Shown here: piece by piece, positions 1-10,779 of the stretch
Numbering within the stretch: position 1 is the first letter of the stretch
Layout: each line of letters opens with the position of its first letter
Origin: Kiritimatiellia bacterium
GTDB taxonomy: Bacteria; Verrucomicrobiota; Kiritimatiellia; CAIVKH01
Reading direction: 5' to 3'
Length of the DNA: 64,000 bases
NCBI GenBank assembly: GCA_027493775.1
Contig: JAOSKE010000003.1
Span: 803,609-867,608, forward strand
Program-made: the position numbers and the translations under genes
Notes under the pieces: model-generated
Seen by the model: the letters and a program-made list of their open reading frames with translations, nothing else
The model's database searches: none
Told to the model about the DNA's origin: nothing

Positions 1-1077
1 ATATCGCAGAGCGCGACATTGATTCAACCGTGGTTCGCAACGCGGCAATGCTCATCACCCGATCAAAGGTCAAAGTGAATCGTGCGTTGCTTGAGAATAG
101 CAGCGTCCGCTTCGTCGCAACGGCAACCGCGGGCTATGACCACTTTGACATCTCTTCCCTTAAAGAGAGGGGCATCGCGTGGTACTCCGCCGCTGGCTGC
201 AACGCGAACAGCGTAGCAGAGTGGGTGGTCGCCGCGCTGTTGAAACTCGCGGTTGAGCGGAATATGCAACTCGAAGGAAAAACACTGGGCATCATTGGCG
301 TCGGCCACGTCGGCTCACGCGTCGTCGCCCTCGCGCCAGCGTTGGGGCTGCGAATTTTACTCAACGACCCGCCGCGCCAACTCGCCGAAGCCGGATCGCA
401 GTGGAGCAGCCTCAATACGCTACTCAGCGAATCGGACATCGTCACCCTTCACGTTCCGCTGACCAACGAAGGGCCACACGCAACACGCGGGATGGTGGAC
501 GCGGACTTTTTCTCGCGTATGAGGCCCGGCGCGATATTCCTCAACGCCTCACGCGGCGAGGTTGTGGACGAACCGGCGTTGATGCAGGCGCTCGACAACA
601 AACAGGTGAGCCACGCGCTCCTCGACGTCTTCGCCCACGAACCCGACGTGAATCCGGCACTTGCGGAAAAAGCAAATCTCGTCACCCCGCACATCGCGGG
701 CTACTCTTACGAAGGCCGCGTGCGCGGCACAGAACTTTGCTACCTCGCTGCGTGCAGCATTTTGAAGGTCAAGCCGACATGGACCCCGCCCCCGCTTCCG
801 GCCGATCCTGCGCGAATCATCCAGCTTTCGGACGGCCAAGCAAATCCCGTCGCCGCTCTCGCAGAAGCCGTGCGCACGGCGTACAACATTAGATCCGACG
901 ACGCCTCATTGCGTGCTGGTCTCGGCAGCGACGAAGCAGCGCGTCGCAAATATTTTTCAACGTCTCCGCAGCCACTACCCCATCCGCCACGAATTCCCCG
1001 CCTACACCATCCACCCGTCCGCGCCGCCTCCCCTTGCCAACGCCCTGACTCGCCTCGGGTTCGTTACAGCGAGTTAG
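1..1077 (+). CDS. pdxB: Erythronate-4-phosphate dehydrogenase, 5' end outside window, one frameshift
   Basis: PdxB oxidises 4-phosphoerythronate in the DXP-dependent pyridoxal phosphate pathway in the cytosol. The frame is already open at base 3, so the gene starts before the window. Visible are the N-terminal substrate region (GYDHFD, GCNANSVAEWV), the NAD-binding GIIGVGHVGS, and the catalytic LNASRGEVVDE, FAHEPDV and LVTPHIAGYS segments. The PdxB-specific C-terminal dimerisation part continues in another frame as YFQRLRSHYPIRHEFP and ends in RLGFVTAS at 1077. Removing one T from the T5 run at 953-957 restores one frame. Without that change the ORF would read through to 1262 as nonsense. The stop overlaps the stop of the convergent endonuclease gene by 4 bases. 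The family call is firm. Confidence 0.9.
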
Positions 1078-1812
1078 GAATCTTTCGCAGCGCCCGAATT
1101 TGCGGACACAAGCTTCGCCCACAGAATGGAGCCATCTTCCCCGCAATACTCCTTGCTGAACTCCAACGTGAACTTGTTGATCACCTTGACGTATTCGACC
1201 TGAAACTCATCGTTCCGCTCTTTTGCCTTGCAGCCCAGCGGCTCGATAATTTCTGTATATAAATCCTTGTCGCCCGAAACAAACTCCCAAAATCGCTGGC
1301 CGCACAATTTGAGATAATCTCCTTTGTCGGGCGCATTATCTTTGCCGTAGCAACAACCGTTAACCGCAATCACGCGCAATCCGCTCTGTGTGTTCGTACC
1401 CAGCACTTTTTTTGCTTTCTTAAAATCATCCTTCATCTTCGCTATCTGGCGGCTATTGCCCCAATTCGGGCCGGACTTTATGGAAACAAGGTATTTGGTT
1501 TGGTCCCGATCAAACTCAAGGTCTATTCCCTCCGCAGACGATTTTTTTGCCGTTGAAGGCGCGGGCGCACACAAAGATCGCCAGTTCCTCCAAAAATCCG
1601 CCAAAAATCCCCTCTTCCTGCGAAGAAAGGTGCGCATCCAGGACACCCCGAACCAAATCGTGCGCTGTGTTCTGGTTTTTTGCCCGAAACAGATACGGAT
1701 TCTTTCGCGCCAAAACTTTTTTTAGCTGTAAGCCTCGCAAAGCTTCGATCCGCCGCTCGTGAAAGCGACGGATATTCCGCTCAATGAACCCTTCTAGTCT
1801 GTTTTTTGGCAT
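1074..1812 (-). CDS. PmeII-like type II restriction endonuclease, one frameshift
   Basis: Predicted type II restriction endonuclease, the nuclease partner of the methyltransferase just upstream. The N-terminal half (MPKNRLEGFIERNIRRF..., NPYLFRAKN, LVRGVLDAHLSS) is in one frame. The catalytic-looking half (GIDLEFDRD, LVSIKSGPNWGNS, VNGCCYGKD, LCGQRFWEFVSG) is in another. The D...(I/V)SIKSG arrangement fits a PD-(D/E)XK core. Deleting one base from the A7 run (T7 at 1542-1548 on the plus strand) joins them into about 245 residues. The start at 1812 overlaps the methyltransferase stop by 32 bases, suggesting translational coupling. The family assignment is from recalled similarity to PmeII-type enzymes; the recognition site is unknown. 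Confidence 0.75.
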
Positions 1813-2666
1813 ATTTTTTATTTGTCGCAGGCTTGGGATCAAGCAGGACAATCTCAACCGAGCGGGTCTTTTCTTCGGCGAGCTCCACATATTCCCGTTT
1901 GACATCAATTCCAACCGTGTTTCTGTGAAGCCGCTGCGCCACGGCGCATGTGGTTCCGCTTCCTGCGAACGGGTCCAGCACCCAGTCCCCTTCTTGCGTA
2001 AAAAGTTTTATGAACCACTCCGGCAGGGCGCGCGGGAACGTGGCGCTATGATTGCGGTTGTCTGTCTCGGTCGCTAAATGGAGAACATTGGAGGGATAGG
2101 CCTTGTCCCGCCCGACCCAATTCGCGATATTTTTTCCGAAGCCGCTTCCGACTTGTGAATCGAAGCGAACAACATCGTTTTTTCCAAGATGCTTGAGTCT
2201 CGTTTTCGCCCAACTCCCCATCGGCACCATTACGCTTTCTTGAAACATCCGAAATTTTTTTGTTTTGTTGAATTGCAGGCAGCGCTCCCACGCATCGCGG
2301 AATCGGTTCGGCCATTTGCCCGGATGGCAGTTGCGCTTGTGCCAGATAAACTCCTCCGTCCAGAGCCACCCCTGTTCACGAAGGGCAAGAATAAGCTCCA
2401 GCACATACGTATGCCGCTCCGCCGCAACCACCTTTTCCTTGATATTGAGGATGAATGTTCCCGTTGGCTTCAACACGCGCAAAAACTGCTTACTTTTGGG
2501 CAGAAACCAGGCGACGTACTCGTCTGGACTTATCCCGCCGTAGGTCTTTGCGCGGCTATCCGCATAGGGCGGCGACGTGACGATGAGATCGAAAAAAATT
2601 ATCGGGGTAATCCAGCAAAACATCTGCGCAATCCCCATGCTTTATGACGGCTTCGATGGTCTTCAT
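1781..2666 (-). CDS. Site-specific DNA methyltransferase (beta-type motif order), one frameshift
   Basis: Modification enzyme of the restriction-modification pair. Motif IV (TSPPY, near residue 28) precedes motif I (DPFAGSGTT, near residue 235), the order of the beta class of amino-methyltransferases. TSPPY is shared by N4-cytosine and some N6-adenine enzymes, so the modified base is not decided. The natural start appears to be ATG at 2664-2666, giving MKTIEAVIKHGDCADVLLDY before the catalytic motif. This start is out of frame with the rest because of an A7 run at 2592-2598 that should be A6. The basic C-terminus (KKYAKKQTRR) is typical. It is transcribed before the endonuclease, so protection would be made first. 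Confidence 0.85.
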
Positions 2667-2784
2667 TGCTTTGCCCCATTCTAACCGGAGCGCGTAGGAA
2701 TTACCAGTTCCCACGATTTCGATTTTGTCTGTCGGGAAACTTTGCTAGAGAGTAACGAAGGAATTAATAATCGGCGGCACATTT

Positions 2785-3462
2785 ATGGATCCTGCACTAC
2801 TTAATAAAGTCCTCGTCAATAGCGGCTATTTTCTGCAGCTACTCGCGCTGCTCACCAAGGACATTCTCTGGCTGCGCGCCATTTTGATCGTCGCGCAATC
2901 CGTGGTCTGCGTGTATGCGTACCGAATCGGCGTGATGCCGATCTTCTTCTGGAATATCGCATTTGTCACAATCAACTGCTTCCGACTCGCAGGAATTTTG
3001 AACGAGCGTCGCCCGATCAAGCTTCCACCCGATGAAGAAGATACCTATCGCCGGACGTTTTCCGCGATGACGCGACGCGAGTTTCTCTACCTTTGGGAAA
3101 TGGGGCACGCGCAGGAACACGACAACGCGCAGCTCATCCGCGAGGGAGAAAAGCAAAAAGATCTCGTGCTTCTATTGGATGGACACGTTGCGGTTCAGCG
3201 CGAGGGCAAACACCTTGCACGACTCGGTCGCGGAACATTCGTTGCAGAGATGAGTTTTGTTTCGGGCGAACCCGCCTCTGCGGATGTAATCGCGGATGGC
3301 ATGGTTCGCGCGCGCGCATGGTCGCAGGAAAAACTTTTGGCGTTGGAACAGTTGAACCCTTCGTTATTAATTAAACTGCAAAACATCCTCGCACGTGATC
3401 TATCGAGTAAAGTTAAGGCGGCAAATCAAGCGAAACAGACTGGGCAATCAAGTTTGGAATGA
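2785..3462 (+). CDS. Popeye-like membrane protein with C-terminal cyclic nucleotide-binding domain
   Basis: 225 residues. The N-terminal 75 residues contain two or three hydrophobic segments (around 13-30, 32-50 and 52-66), followed by a cytosolic cyclic nucleotide-binding fold. The fold shows IREGEKQKDLVLLLDGHVAV and the loop FVAEMSFVSGEPASADV, where the phosphate-binding cassette normally carries an Arg. Here Ala/Ser occupy that place, so nucleotide binding is uncertain. The layout (short membrane region, then a CNB fold) resembles bacterial Popeye-domain proteins. The stop codon overlaps the ATG of the downstream lipoprotein gene (ATGA), implying coupled expression. The signal it senses cannot be told from sequence. 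Confidence 0.65.
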   Translation: MDPALLNKVLVNSGYFLQLLALLTKDILWLRAILIVAQSVVCVYAYRIGVMPIFFWNIAFVTINCFRLAGILNERRPIKLPPDEEDTYRRTFSAMTRREFLYLWEMGHAQEHDNAQLIREGEKQKDLVLLLDGHVAVQREGKHLARLGRGTFVAEMSFVSGEPASADVIADGMVRARAWSQEKLLALEQLNPSLLIKLQNILARDLSSKVKAANQAKQTGQSSLE

Positions 3463-6144
3463 AAAATTTGAGCGCAACTCGCATGGCGCTGGTTGCACTC
3501 GCACTGTTTTCAGCCACATTGGGGTGTACGCAGCGCGGGGACGGCTGGCGCGAAACACCGTTGCCGGATAACGCGGTCGTCATCCTCCAGCACGGCGACG
3601 CACAAAAAGATGAATCGCGCCGCGCGGAAGAACTCATCCTGCGTGCGGCATTTCCAAACGCAACCCACCTGCCGGCGGATCAACTCATCGCCGCAGGCCC
3701 TGTTCTCCGGCGCGACGGCGCCGTGCTACTTGTTCCACGTATTCGTGAACTTTCTCCAACACTTCGTTCAGCGCTAACCAACCACATCAGTAGAGGCGGC
3801 CCAACATTAGTGTGGGGTCTCGATCCCCTATCTCGCGATCAAGCCGACCAACCCAGTATTCTACCGGCAGCAACCGAGTTCTACTCTTTCACAACACGTC
3901 GCATTGAAGGCGTGCATAACGGGTTATTAAACGTTCGTTCGCCGATGCGATTGCAAAGTCCATTCCCATTCACGGGCACGACCAATGCGACCGTTCACTG
4001 GATTCCCCTCGCCCGAGCCCTGGCGCCAGCAAATCTATTGCAAGGCTGGCCTGCGTCGCTATGGGTGGACACCACCGATCCAAAATTACTTCGTGCGTGG
4101 GGCTGGATCGGGTGGGACCCCGACGAAAACGCGCAGCAGCCACAGCAGGCGCTCCTGCAACTTGTTGCGTCACGATTGGCTCAGCGCAATTTTCTGCTGC
4201 GCGCCGGATTTGAGCGTTACTCGTTCGAACCGAACGATACGTTGAACATCCCCGTAAAAATTGCGGTCGCGCCGCCCTCGCGTGGGCCGTGGCGCGTCAC
4301 CGCTGAAATGGAAAGCGAAGATGGCGCAGTCACGCGGCGCCTTTCCGACACCATCGCGCCGCCGCACCCGGTCTCAATCATCTCCACATCGCTCTTCCTC
4401 GGCTACCGCGCCGCGACGACTGCAGCAGGAGCAGAGAACAACGCTTCATGTGTCATTGTTGAATGCGACAAACAATCTGCTTTACGCCGAAAACAGACAG
4501 CCGGTCCGGATGCGCGCGGAGGCGGACACTGTGCGCGGCGCTCCCGAAGAACGCATCGGCGCACGCGCGGCGATGTTCACGCTCGGCCCGACGCAATGTT
4601 CTTCTGCTGGGCGCTGATTATGCCCCACTCTCCGCCGCTTCGCCGCACAGCGGCCTCGACCCCGACTTTTTCGATCCGGCCCTTCTCAAGCGCGATATTT
4701 CGCTCTTTCGCGACGCGGGCTTCAACGCCATTGCCGTTCGCTACACTGCGGAAGAGCAGGCGCCGCAGCTTCGTATTCTACTCGACGACCTGCGGGACAA
4801 TCGAATTTGGGCGCTTCTACAAATTCCCGCGCTCTCTCCGTGGAATCCTGATTGGGCCGAGGCAAAAAATCTGCTCGATGGGTTGGGCCTCTCAACCAAC
4901 CACCATGTCTTTGCGATATCTCCCGGAATCATCGCGCCGCCCCGCCCTGGCGCGGAGATGGAGCGTCTCGACTCGGCATGGAAAGCGTGGCTTGAAGAGC
5001 AATACGGCAGCGTTGCGCGCGCGGAAGAGAAACTCGGAATCCACAACAACACCCCCGCGATAGGTTCGTGGTGGGACGCCGAAAATAGTGCGTCTCCCGC
5101 TTGGCGGCCAGCCGCGCGCCGCTTTCTCGAAGATTTCGCCGCGCGGCATTACAGCAATTGCCGCGCATTTCTGCGCGCTCGCAACTGGAACGGTCTTTTT
5201 AGCGCGGCGAGCGGAACCACTCTTGATCCCGCAGCAGGCGCGGCCCTGCTCGATTTCATCACCCTTGATGGCGCGGCGCTGGACGCTTCCGACCGTGATC
5301 GCGCGGCGTTCTACACGGCCTATGCGCGCACAGTCAGCGACAACAAACCGACGCTCTGGATCAATCTCTCGGCCGCAATGCCCTATCCGCCATCCAACAA
5401 CGATCTGCGCAAACAAGCATCTGCGCTCGATAACACATTCCGCGAAATGACACGCGCCTACGCATCCGGCGCGATCATCGGCGGATTCACCGGAGGCCCG
5501 CTCGGCTCGGACGGAAATGATCGCGGCCTTGTGAACCCCGACGGCTCGTGGCGGCCGGCAGGTGACGCGGTTCGCAGCCGGATGCAGGACTGGCGCCGCG
5601 CTCCGAATCAACCCCCGCCTTGGCGCGGCATGGAAATTGACACCGTCAACATGCCCAAATCGCCGACTGCACTCTGGCGCGAAATCAAGGGAGAGCCGGA
5701 CAGCGAACACCTCGGCACACTCGTCGAAGAAATGCGCCCCATCGGATGGAATCGCTACGCGGCAGAAACACCGCTCACCGGCTTATCCGGCGCAGAACCA
5801 GACGCGCCGGAGCCGCTCCAATTTTTCAACGCAACATGGGGCAGCGACAACCCCCCGCCCCCTCACGAATCGCGCGTGCGCGTATGCGACAGGCAAAGCA
5901 ACTGGAATTGCTCAACACGGGACTCGCGCGATGGCAGGCCTTCCGCGAAGGCGAAACCGGATCCATCTGGATTACCGCGCGACGCGGCAACGGACGACCG
6001 ACACGCATCCCGGTCTCCGACACCATGCCCGGCGCGCGCACGACCATCACGTGGACGCCAACAGACAAGGGCACCTGGACGCTGCGCCCGACCATTCATC
6101 CCGGCATCGCCTTTGGCGAAGCGCTACGCGTTGAAGTGGATTAA
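3459..6144 (+). CDS. Large lipoprotein with TIM-barrel glycosidase-like region, read in several frames
   Basis: Begins with a lipoprotein signal (MKNLSATRMALVALALF then ATLGC), so the product is likely attached to a membrane. Residues about 250-300 resemble a CARDB/Ig-like segment (SFEPNDTLNIPVKI). The middle looks like a glycoside hydrolase barrel (RDAGFNAIAVRYT, AWKAWLEEQYGSVARAEEKLG, GSWWDAENS). The reading frame changes near 4400-4420, near 4590-4605 and near a C-rich stretch at 5850-5866. The end reads LRPTIHPGIAFGEALRVEVD with the stop at 6144. A beta-galactosidase-type (GH42-like) enzyme is one possibility, but no catalytic pair was firmly identified. It is coupled to the Popeye-like gene upstream and converges on the kinase gene with a 4-base overlap. 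Confidence 0.5.
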
Positions 6145-7982
6145 GCGCACCACTCGCGGAGTGTGGGGCAGCCTGAAACATTGCGCAGGGCACGGGACAT
6201 CATTCGCTTCGCGGCGGGGATGTGATCAGCAAATGAGCGGGTGGCCCGCGCGGAACCGAGTTTTGCGAATGCGCCAAGGGCTTGCGCGAGGCGCTGCACC
6301 GCACCGTAGTAAAAGAAATCCACGACGGCGCACCCTGATTCGCTTTGCGCCGCATAGTCATTGACCAATATTCGAACCATCTCCTCCGGCAGCTCGACAT
6401 AGGGGTCGTAAAGCAGCGAAGCAAGATCGTACACGGCAGGGACCCATGCGCATTCCTTGATAGTCAATGAACCAGGGCCGCCCGGCGCGAATGAAGATGT
6501 TGCTGGATTGCAAGTCGCGGTGAATCAAGACCGGTTTTATCCGCGCAAGATACCGTCCCACCCCCGCCAGCTCGCGCAACATTTCGGCAACCCGCTTCTC
6601 CGAAAGTCCCTCCCGCCGGCGCAACATCTCCTCTGCAAAATATTCGCGTTCCCATTGGTAAAGTCTCGGACGAAAATGTGGCATCAGCGTTATCCGTGTC
6701 GCCGCGCTCGCGCCCCGCTCATGAAATCGTATGAGCGTGTGCAGAATGGTCGCATACACTGTTTGCACATCACGCGCCGACCGATGGCGCTGCCAGACGA
6801 ACAGGGATTCATCGCCGAGGTCTTCAAAGACGGCAATGTTCTCTTTAGGGCGATCCGCAAGCACGCGCGGGACGGGCAGGTTTAGTTTGCGCAAAAATCG
6901 AGTGTGGCCCGCGTGCAGGGTGTTCTCCACCCGCGCCGGGTCGTAGTGCACCAGAATCGCCGTCGCGGTGTCTCGCGCGATACGAGTATAGGTTCGACTC
7001 GACCCACGCGGCCCAACGGGAGCGCGGTAACCAGGCCCACAGGCCACTTCATTGCGTGAAGCGCGGTGAGTTCTTTTGCGTCGAACGCGGCCGTGGCGGG
7101 CAGCGCGAGATATGAAACAGGCACATTCACCTTCGCGCCGGCTGCAACAATCGCGTTGTTCACCCGCGCACGTGGGCCAAGCGTCGCTCCGGCGCATACG
7201 ATTGAGTTTTTAATCGTTGCGGATGGATGAATGTGCGCGGTGGAATCAATGGCGATGAAGTCGTGTCCGTGCGCCAGCGCACGATGACACGCCAGCAGTT
7301 GTGCGGGAGTTCCGATGTCCGCCCAAAACGAACCGGGCGCTTCGACGCCCGCAACATGCCATCCATCCGCCTTCGCGCGCTCATAGGCGTCAATGAGGGA
7401 TTCAAAAATCGCAGTGCCATTCAAATATTCGGCGCCTCGATCCAGTAGCTTCGGATTCACCAACTGCGCCCCGCAAAACGTAAAAGTGCCGCGCGCACCG
7501 GGACGTTTGCTCCTGAAGTTCACGATGCGCCCGCGCACAACTTCAACAGTGCGCGGACCGGCCGAACGGTGAACCCACGCGACGGCTATGACGCGGCGGG
7601 CCGGGTATGCGCGAAGCAGCGGACGCGGATCCAAATCGGCCGCAACGTCGCCGTTGATTACCCAGACCGGTTCGTCGCCATCAAAAAACCAATCCGCTTT
7701 TCGCAGTGCGCCGCCAGTGCCGAGAATTTCCGGCTCGAACGAAATTGTAATGCGCAGCCCATCGTGCGGCCGCGTGCGCAGATACTCGAACATTCGATCA
7801 GCGCGATGGTGGATATTGACCAGCACGTCGTGGACGCCCCATCCACGCAGCATCACAAGGATGCGCTCCAAGTTTGGCACGTTCCAAACCGGTAGCAACG
7901 GCTTCGGCAACTCGCGCGTGAGCGGCAAAAGGCGCGTTCCGAAACCGGCGGCGAGGACGAATGCTTTGCGCGGCGTTTTCAC
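6141..7982 (-). CDS. murU-amgK: MurU-AmgK fusion: MurNAc-1-phosphate uridylyltransferase plus anomeric sugar kinase, two frameshifts
   Basis: The N-terminal half is a sugar-phosphate nucleotidyltransferase (AFVLAAGFGTRLLPLT, ELPKPLLPV, GTGGALRKA, WVINGDV) with a left-handed beta-helix-like tail (STAHIHPSATIKNSIV). The C-terminal half is an aminoglycoside-phosphotransferase-type kinase (RGSSRTYTRI, FEDLGDESLF, catalytic VLIHRDLQSSNIF, metal-binding WFIDYQG). Adding one base to CCC at 7012-7014 joins the halves as LVTALPLGPRGSSRTYTRI. A second indel at GGG 6439-6441 restores the C-terminus. In Pseudomonas separate AmgK and MurU turn MurNAc into UDP-MurNAc; here the two steps seem to sit on one chain of about 613 residues. 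The chosen start is GTG at 7982, just after the NamZ stop. The fusion is inferred across one suspected indel. Confidence 0.7.
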
Positions 7983-7983
7983 A

Positions 7984-9121
7984 TCATCCAATTGCGGGAC
8001 TGTAGAGCAGAGCCTCCGCCCGTGCACGGCGAAAGTCGGAGGATCCGACGCGGGCGGCGGCAATAATTTTCGCGGGCGCTTCGTTTTTTTGCAGCGCCTC
8101 GCGCACCATCGGGCTGCCCATGAGTTTGTCGAACCATTCCGGGCGCGTTTCCGGCGCATTCCAAATTTGTGCGACGCCGTACATTCGCTGAAGCAGCGAG
8201 AGCGTGTGTACCGCGGCGGCGAACGGCTGGATGCGGTCGGGATGGCTCGCTTCAAGACGGATGCCGGGTTCTGGATTCCAAAAAGGCGTTGCACAAAATC
8301 CCGACAGGCGCAGACGGTTGAATGCGCGCGCGGTTTTTTCCGCATCCATCCACGGCGCGGTGATGACTTGGAACGGCTGGCTATCACCCCGTCCGCAGCC
8401 GAGCACGGGCAGCGCCTCGGTGAAAACGGTGATGGGATAGGTCCATGAAGTTTCCCAATAACGAATGCCGGGCGATGGCGAAATCCACGCCCCAATCGCC
8501 CCGAACGGCGGTCCGTGTATAGCCACGCATCCGTGCAATACGGAGATCAACATCCAGCGACAGCCTCTTCTTGAGAAAACGCGCCGCTTCGCCGGGAGTC
8601 ATTCCATAAACGAGAGGAATTGGCGCACCCGCCACAAAACTTTCATATTCGGCCTCCGGCAGCGGCCCATCCACCACATTCGGCAACGGAATGGGCCGAT
8701 CGCAGACGATCAGACGCTTTCCGTATTCCGCGCACGCCTCCATCGCATAACGCAGCGTGGTTACAAAGGTGTAGCAGCGCACGCCGATGTCCTGCAGGTC
8801 GAAAACGAGTGTATCTATTCCGTCGAGCATCTCCGCAGTCGGCTTGCGGTGTTTGCCGTACAGCGAAAGAATCGGGATGCCCCACGCGGGATGTTTTTCG
8901 TCAGACAGCTCCTCGCCCGCGCCGCCGCGCCCGTAAAATCCGTGTTCCGCTCCGAACAACGCAACGAGACGGCGCTTGAGTTTCCGGCGCAACAGCTCGG
9001 ACGAGTGAACTCCAGAGCGATCCACGCTCGCGGGATGCGCAAGCAAACCGACGCGCCCGCGAAGCAGATCCGGCTGCGTGCTGAGCAGTTTGGTTATCCC
9101 AGGTTGGAAAAGGTTGGCCAC
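7984..9121 (-). CDS. namZ: NamZ-type exo-beta-N-acetylmuramidase (DUF1343), one frameshift
   Basis: DUF1343/NamZ enzymes cut terminal MurNAc from peptidoglycan fragments. Family marks seen: GRVGLLAHPASVDRSGVHS, LFGAEHGFYG, GIPILSLYGKHRKPT, DTLVFDLQDIGVRCYTF, CDRPIPLPN. After a frame change come WISPSPGIRYWETSWTYPIT and GRGDSQPFQVITAPWMD. One G too many in the run at 8490-8493 explains the break. No signal peptide is evident at the chosen GTG start (MANLFQPGI), so the enzyme is probably cytosolic or exported in an unseen way. The GTG directly follows the TAA of nnr, and the gene runs straight into murU-amgK, forming a MurNAc release-and-salvage unit. Confidence 0.85.
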
Positions 9122-10690
9122 TTATCGCGCCGATATCTCGTTGAACGCGGGGGACAGCTCGGCAATGATATCACTGGCCGTGATGGAGAGTTGGGAACGC
9201 CGCAATGCGGCGAAATCTCCGGCAATGCCATGGACGTACACGGCAGCGCATGCGGCCTGCAGCGGGGCAATGCCCTGCGCGAGGAATCCGCCGAGAAATC
9301 CGCTCAACACGTCGCCCGACCCGCCCTTGGCCATTCCGGGATTGCCACAGCAGTTGATCCAGACCTTGGGATCGTCCGGCGCTGCCACAAGGGTTCCGGC
9401 TCCCTTGAGAACCACAACGGCGCGACTGCGCTTTGCCAGCGTGCGCACGGCGGCAATACGGTCCGACTGAATCTCCTCCACGGCACAGCCCAGCAACGCG
9501 GCGGCCTCGCCGGGATGCGGAGTGAGGACAACAGGGTGTTTTGCGCGGGCAAAACTTTCCGGCCCGCCCGCCACCACCAGCGCATCGGCATCCACGAGCA
9601 GGGGGCCGGGCGCTTCCTTCACAAGGAATTCAACCAGCGCACGCGCGGCGGGCGAGCGAGTGAGCCCGGGACCAATTACCACGGCGCGGCCGGGCGCGTA
9701 GAAAGAACGTATGACGTCAATCGCCTTTTCCGTCAGCGTTCCCTCCTCCGATTCCGGCGCGGCGGCAACCATTGATTCCGGCGACGCGCTCGCGAGAACT
9801 GTGCGCAGCGATTGCGGAACAATCGCAGTGACCAGGCCAACGCCAGAGCGTGCGGCGGCACGCGCGGCGAGCGTCATTGCTCCGGTGTACGCGCCGCCTC
9901 CACCGATCAAGAGCGCGTGTCCATAGTCGCCTTTGTGCGTATCGCGATGGCGCCGCGAAAATGCCGGACGCAAATCCGAGGGCTGAATCAGCTCAATGTC
10001 CGACGCGCCAGCCTGATCCATCACTTCGGTGGGCAGCCCGATATCCACAACATCCAGCGCGCCGACATGATTGCGCGCGGCGGCGCTGACAAGGCCGCGT
10101 TTCGGAAGACCGATGGTGACAGTGACATCGGCAAAGACCGCATCGCCTTCTGCGATTCCGGTGTCGGCATTGAGTCCGGACGGCACATCAATTGAAACGA
10201 CCAGCGCGTGGTCCTGTTGCGAGCGGATATATTGAATGGCACCCGCAGCCGGCCCACGCGCGGGACCCATCGCTCCGATGCCGAGCACGCCATCCACGAT
10301 GATCTCCGCATAGAGCGGATCGCGGATGGCCATCTCCCACTCATCCACGGAATCCAGCGCTTCCGTGTTGATTTTTGGAGTCTTGAGTTTGCTGTAGAAA
10401 AACGCGGCGTCACCCGTGAGCTGCGCGGGAGAGCCGGCCAGCCAGACTTCTACGCCGAAGCCCATGTCCTTCAAGCAACGAGCCGCAACGAATGCGTCGC
10501 CGCCATTGTTGCCGCGCCCGGCAATGAGATGAACAAATCCGCCCGCAAATCCGCACAGCTCCGCGAACTGCGCCACAGAATGGGCAACGCCCGCGCCCGC
10601 GCGCTCCATCAGCGACCGGCTCGGCGCCTTGAAATCCTCAATTGTCCGCCGATCCATCTCGCGCATTTCCGCGACAGTAACAATCTTCAT
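9122..10690 (-). CDS. nnr: Bifunctional NAD(P)H-hydrate epimerase/dehydratase
   Basis: Repairs hydrated NADH/NADPH. The N-terminal YjeF epimerase domain (about 1-215) has MKIVTVAEMREMDRRTIED and the Rossmann motif GRGNNGGDAFVAARCL. The C-terminal ribokinase-like dehydratase domain (about 230-522) has KGDYGHALLIGGGGAYTGA, VLTPHPGEAAALLG, VVLKGAGTLVA and GNPGMAKGGSGDVLSG. At 522 residues it is full-length and uninterrupted. It is the first gene of the nnr-namZ-murU/amgK run, and its TAA is followed directly by the namZ GTG. Confidence 0.95.
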   Translation of the reverse strand: MKIVTVAEMREMDRRTIEDFKAPSRSLMERAGAGVAHSVAQFAELCGFAGGFVHLIAGRGNNGGDAFVAARCLKDMGFGVEVWLAGSPAQLTGDAAFFYSKLKTPKINTEALDSVDEWEMAIRDPLYAEIIVDGVLGIGAMGPARGPAAGAIQYIRSQQDHALVVSIDVPSGLNADTGIAEGDAVFADVTVTIGLPKRGLVSAAARNHVGALDVVDIGLPTEVMDQAGASDIELIQPSDLRPAFSRRHRDTHKGDYGHALLIGGGGAYTGAMTLAARAAARSGVGLVTAIVPQSLRTVLASASPESMVAAAPESEEGTLTEKAIDVIRSFYAPGRAVVIGPGLTRSPAARALVEFLVKEAPGPLLVDADALVVAGGPESFARAKHPVVLTPHPGEAAALLGCAVEEIQSDRIAAVRTLAKRSRAVVVLKGAGTLVAAPDDPKVWINCCGNPGMAKGGSGDVLSGFLGGFLAQGIAPLQAACAAVYVHGIAGDFAALRRSQLSITASDIIAELSPAFNEISAR

Positions 10691-10779
10691 AATGCTTCAG
10701 CGTATCAGTTTTTGGGCGGCAGGGTGAGTAGTTTTAGAACCCCCGCCACACTTCAGCGGAGTGCCGCAAGGGCAACCAT

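Noticed and set aside
6457..8448. Long plus-strand ORFs opposite murU-amgK, namZ and nnr
   Set aside because: They are low-complexity Arg/Ser-rich mirror frames of well-recognised minus-strand genes.
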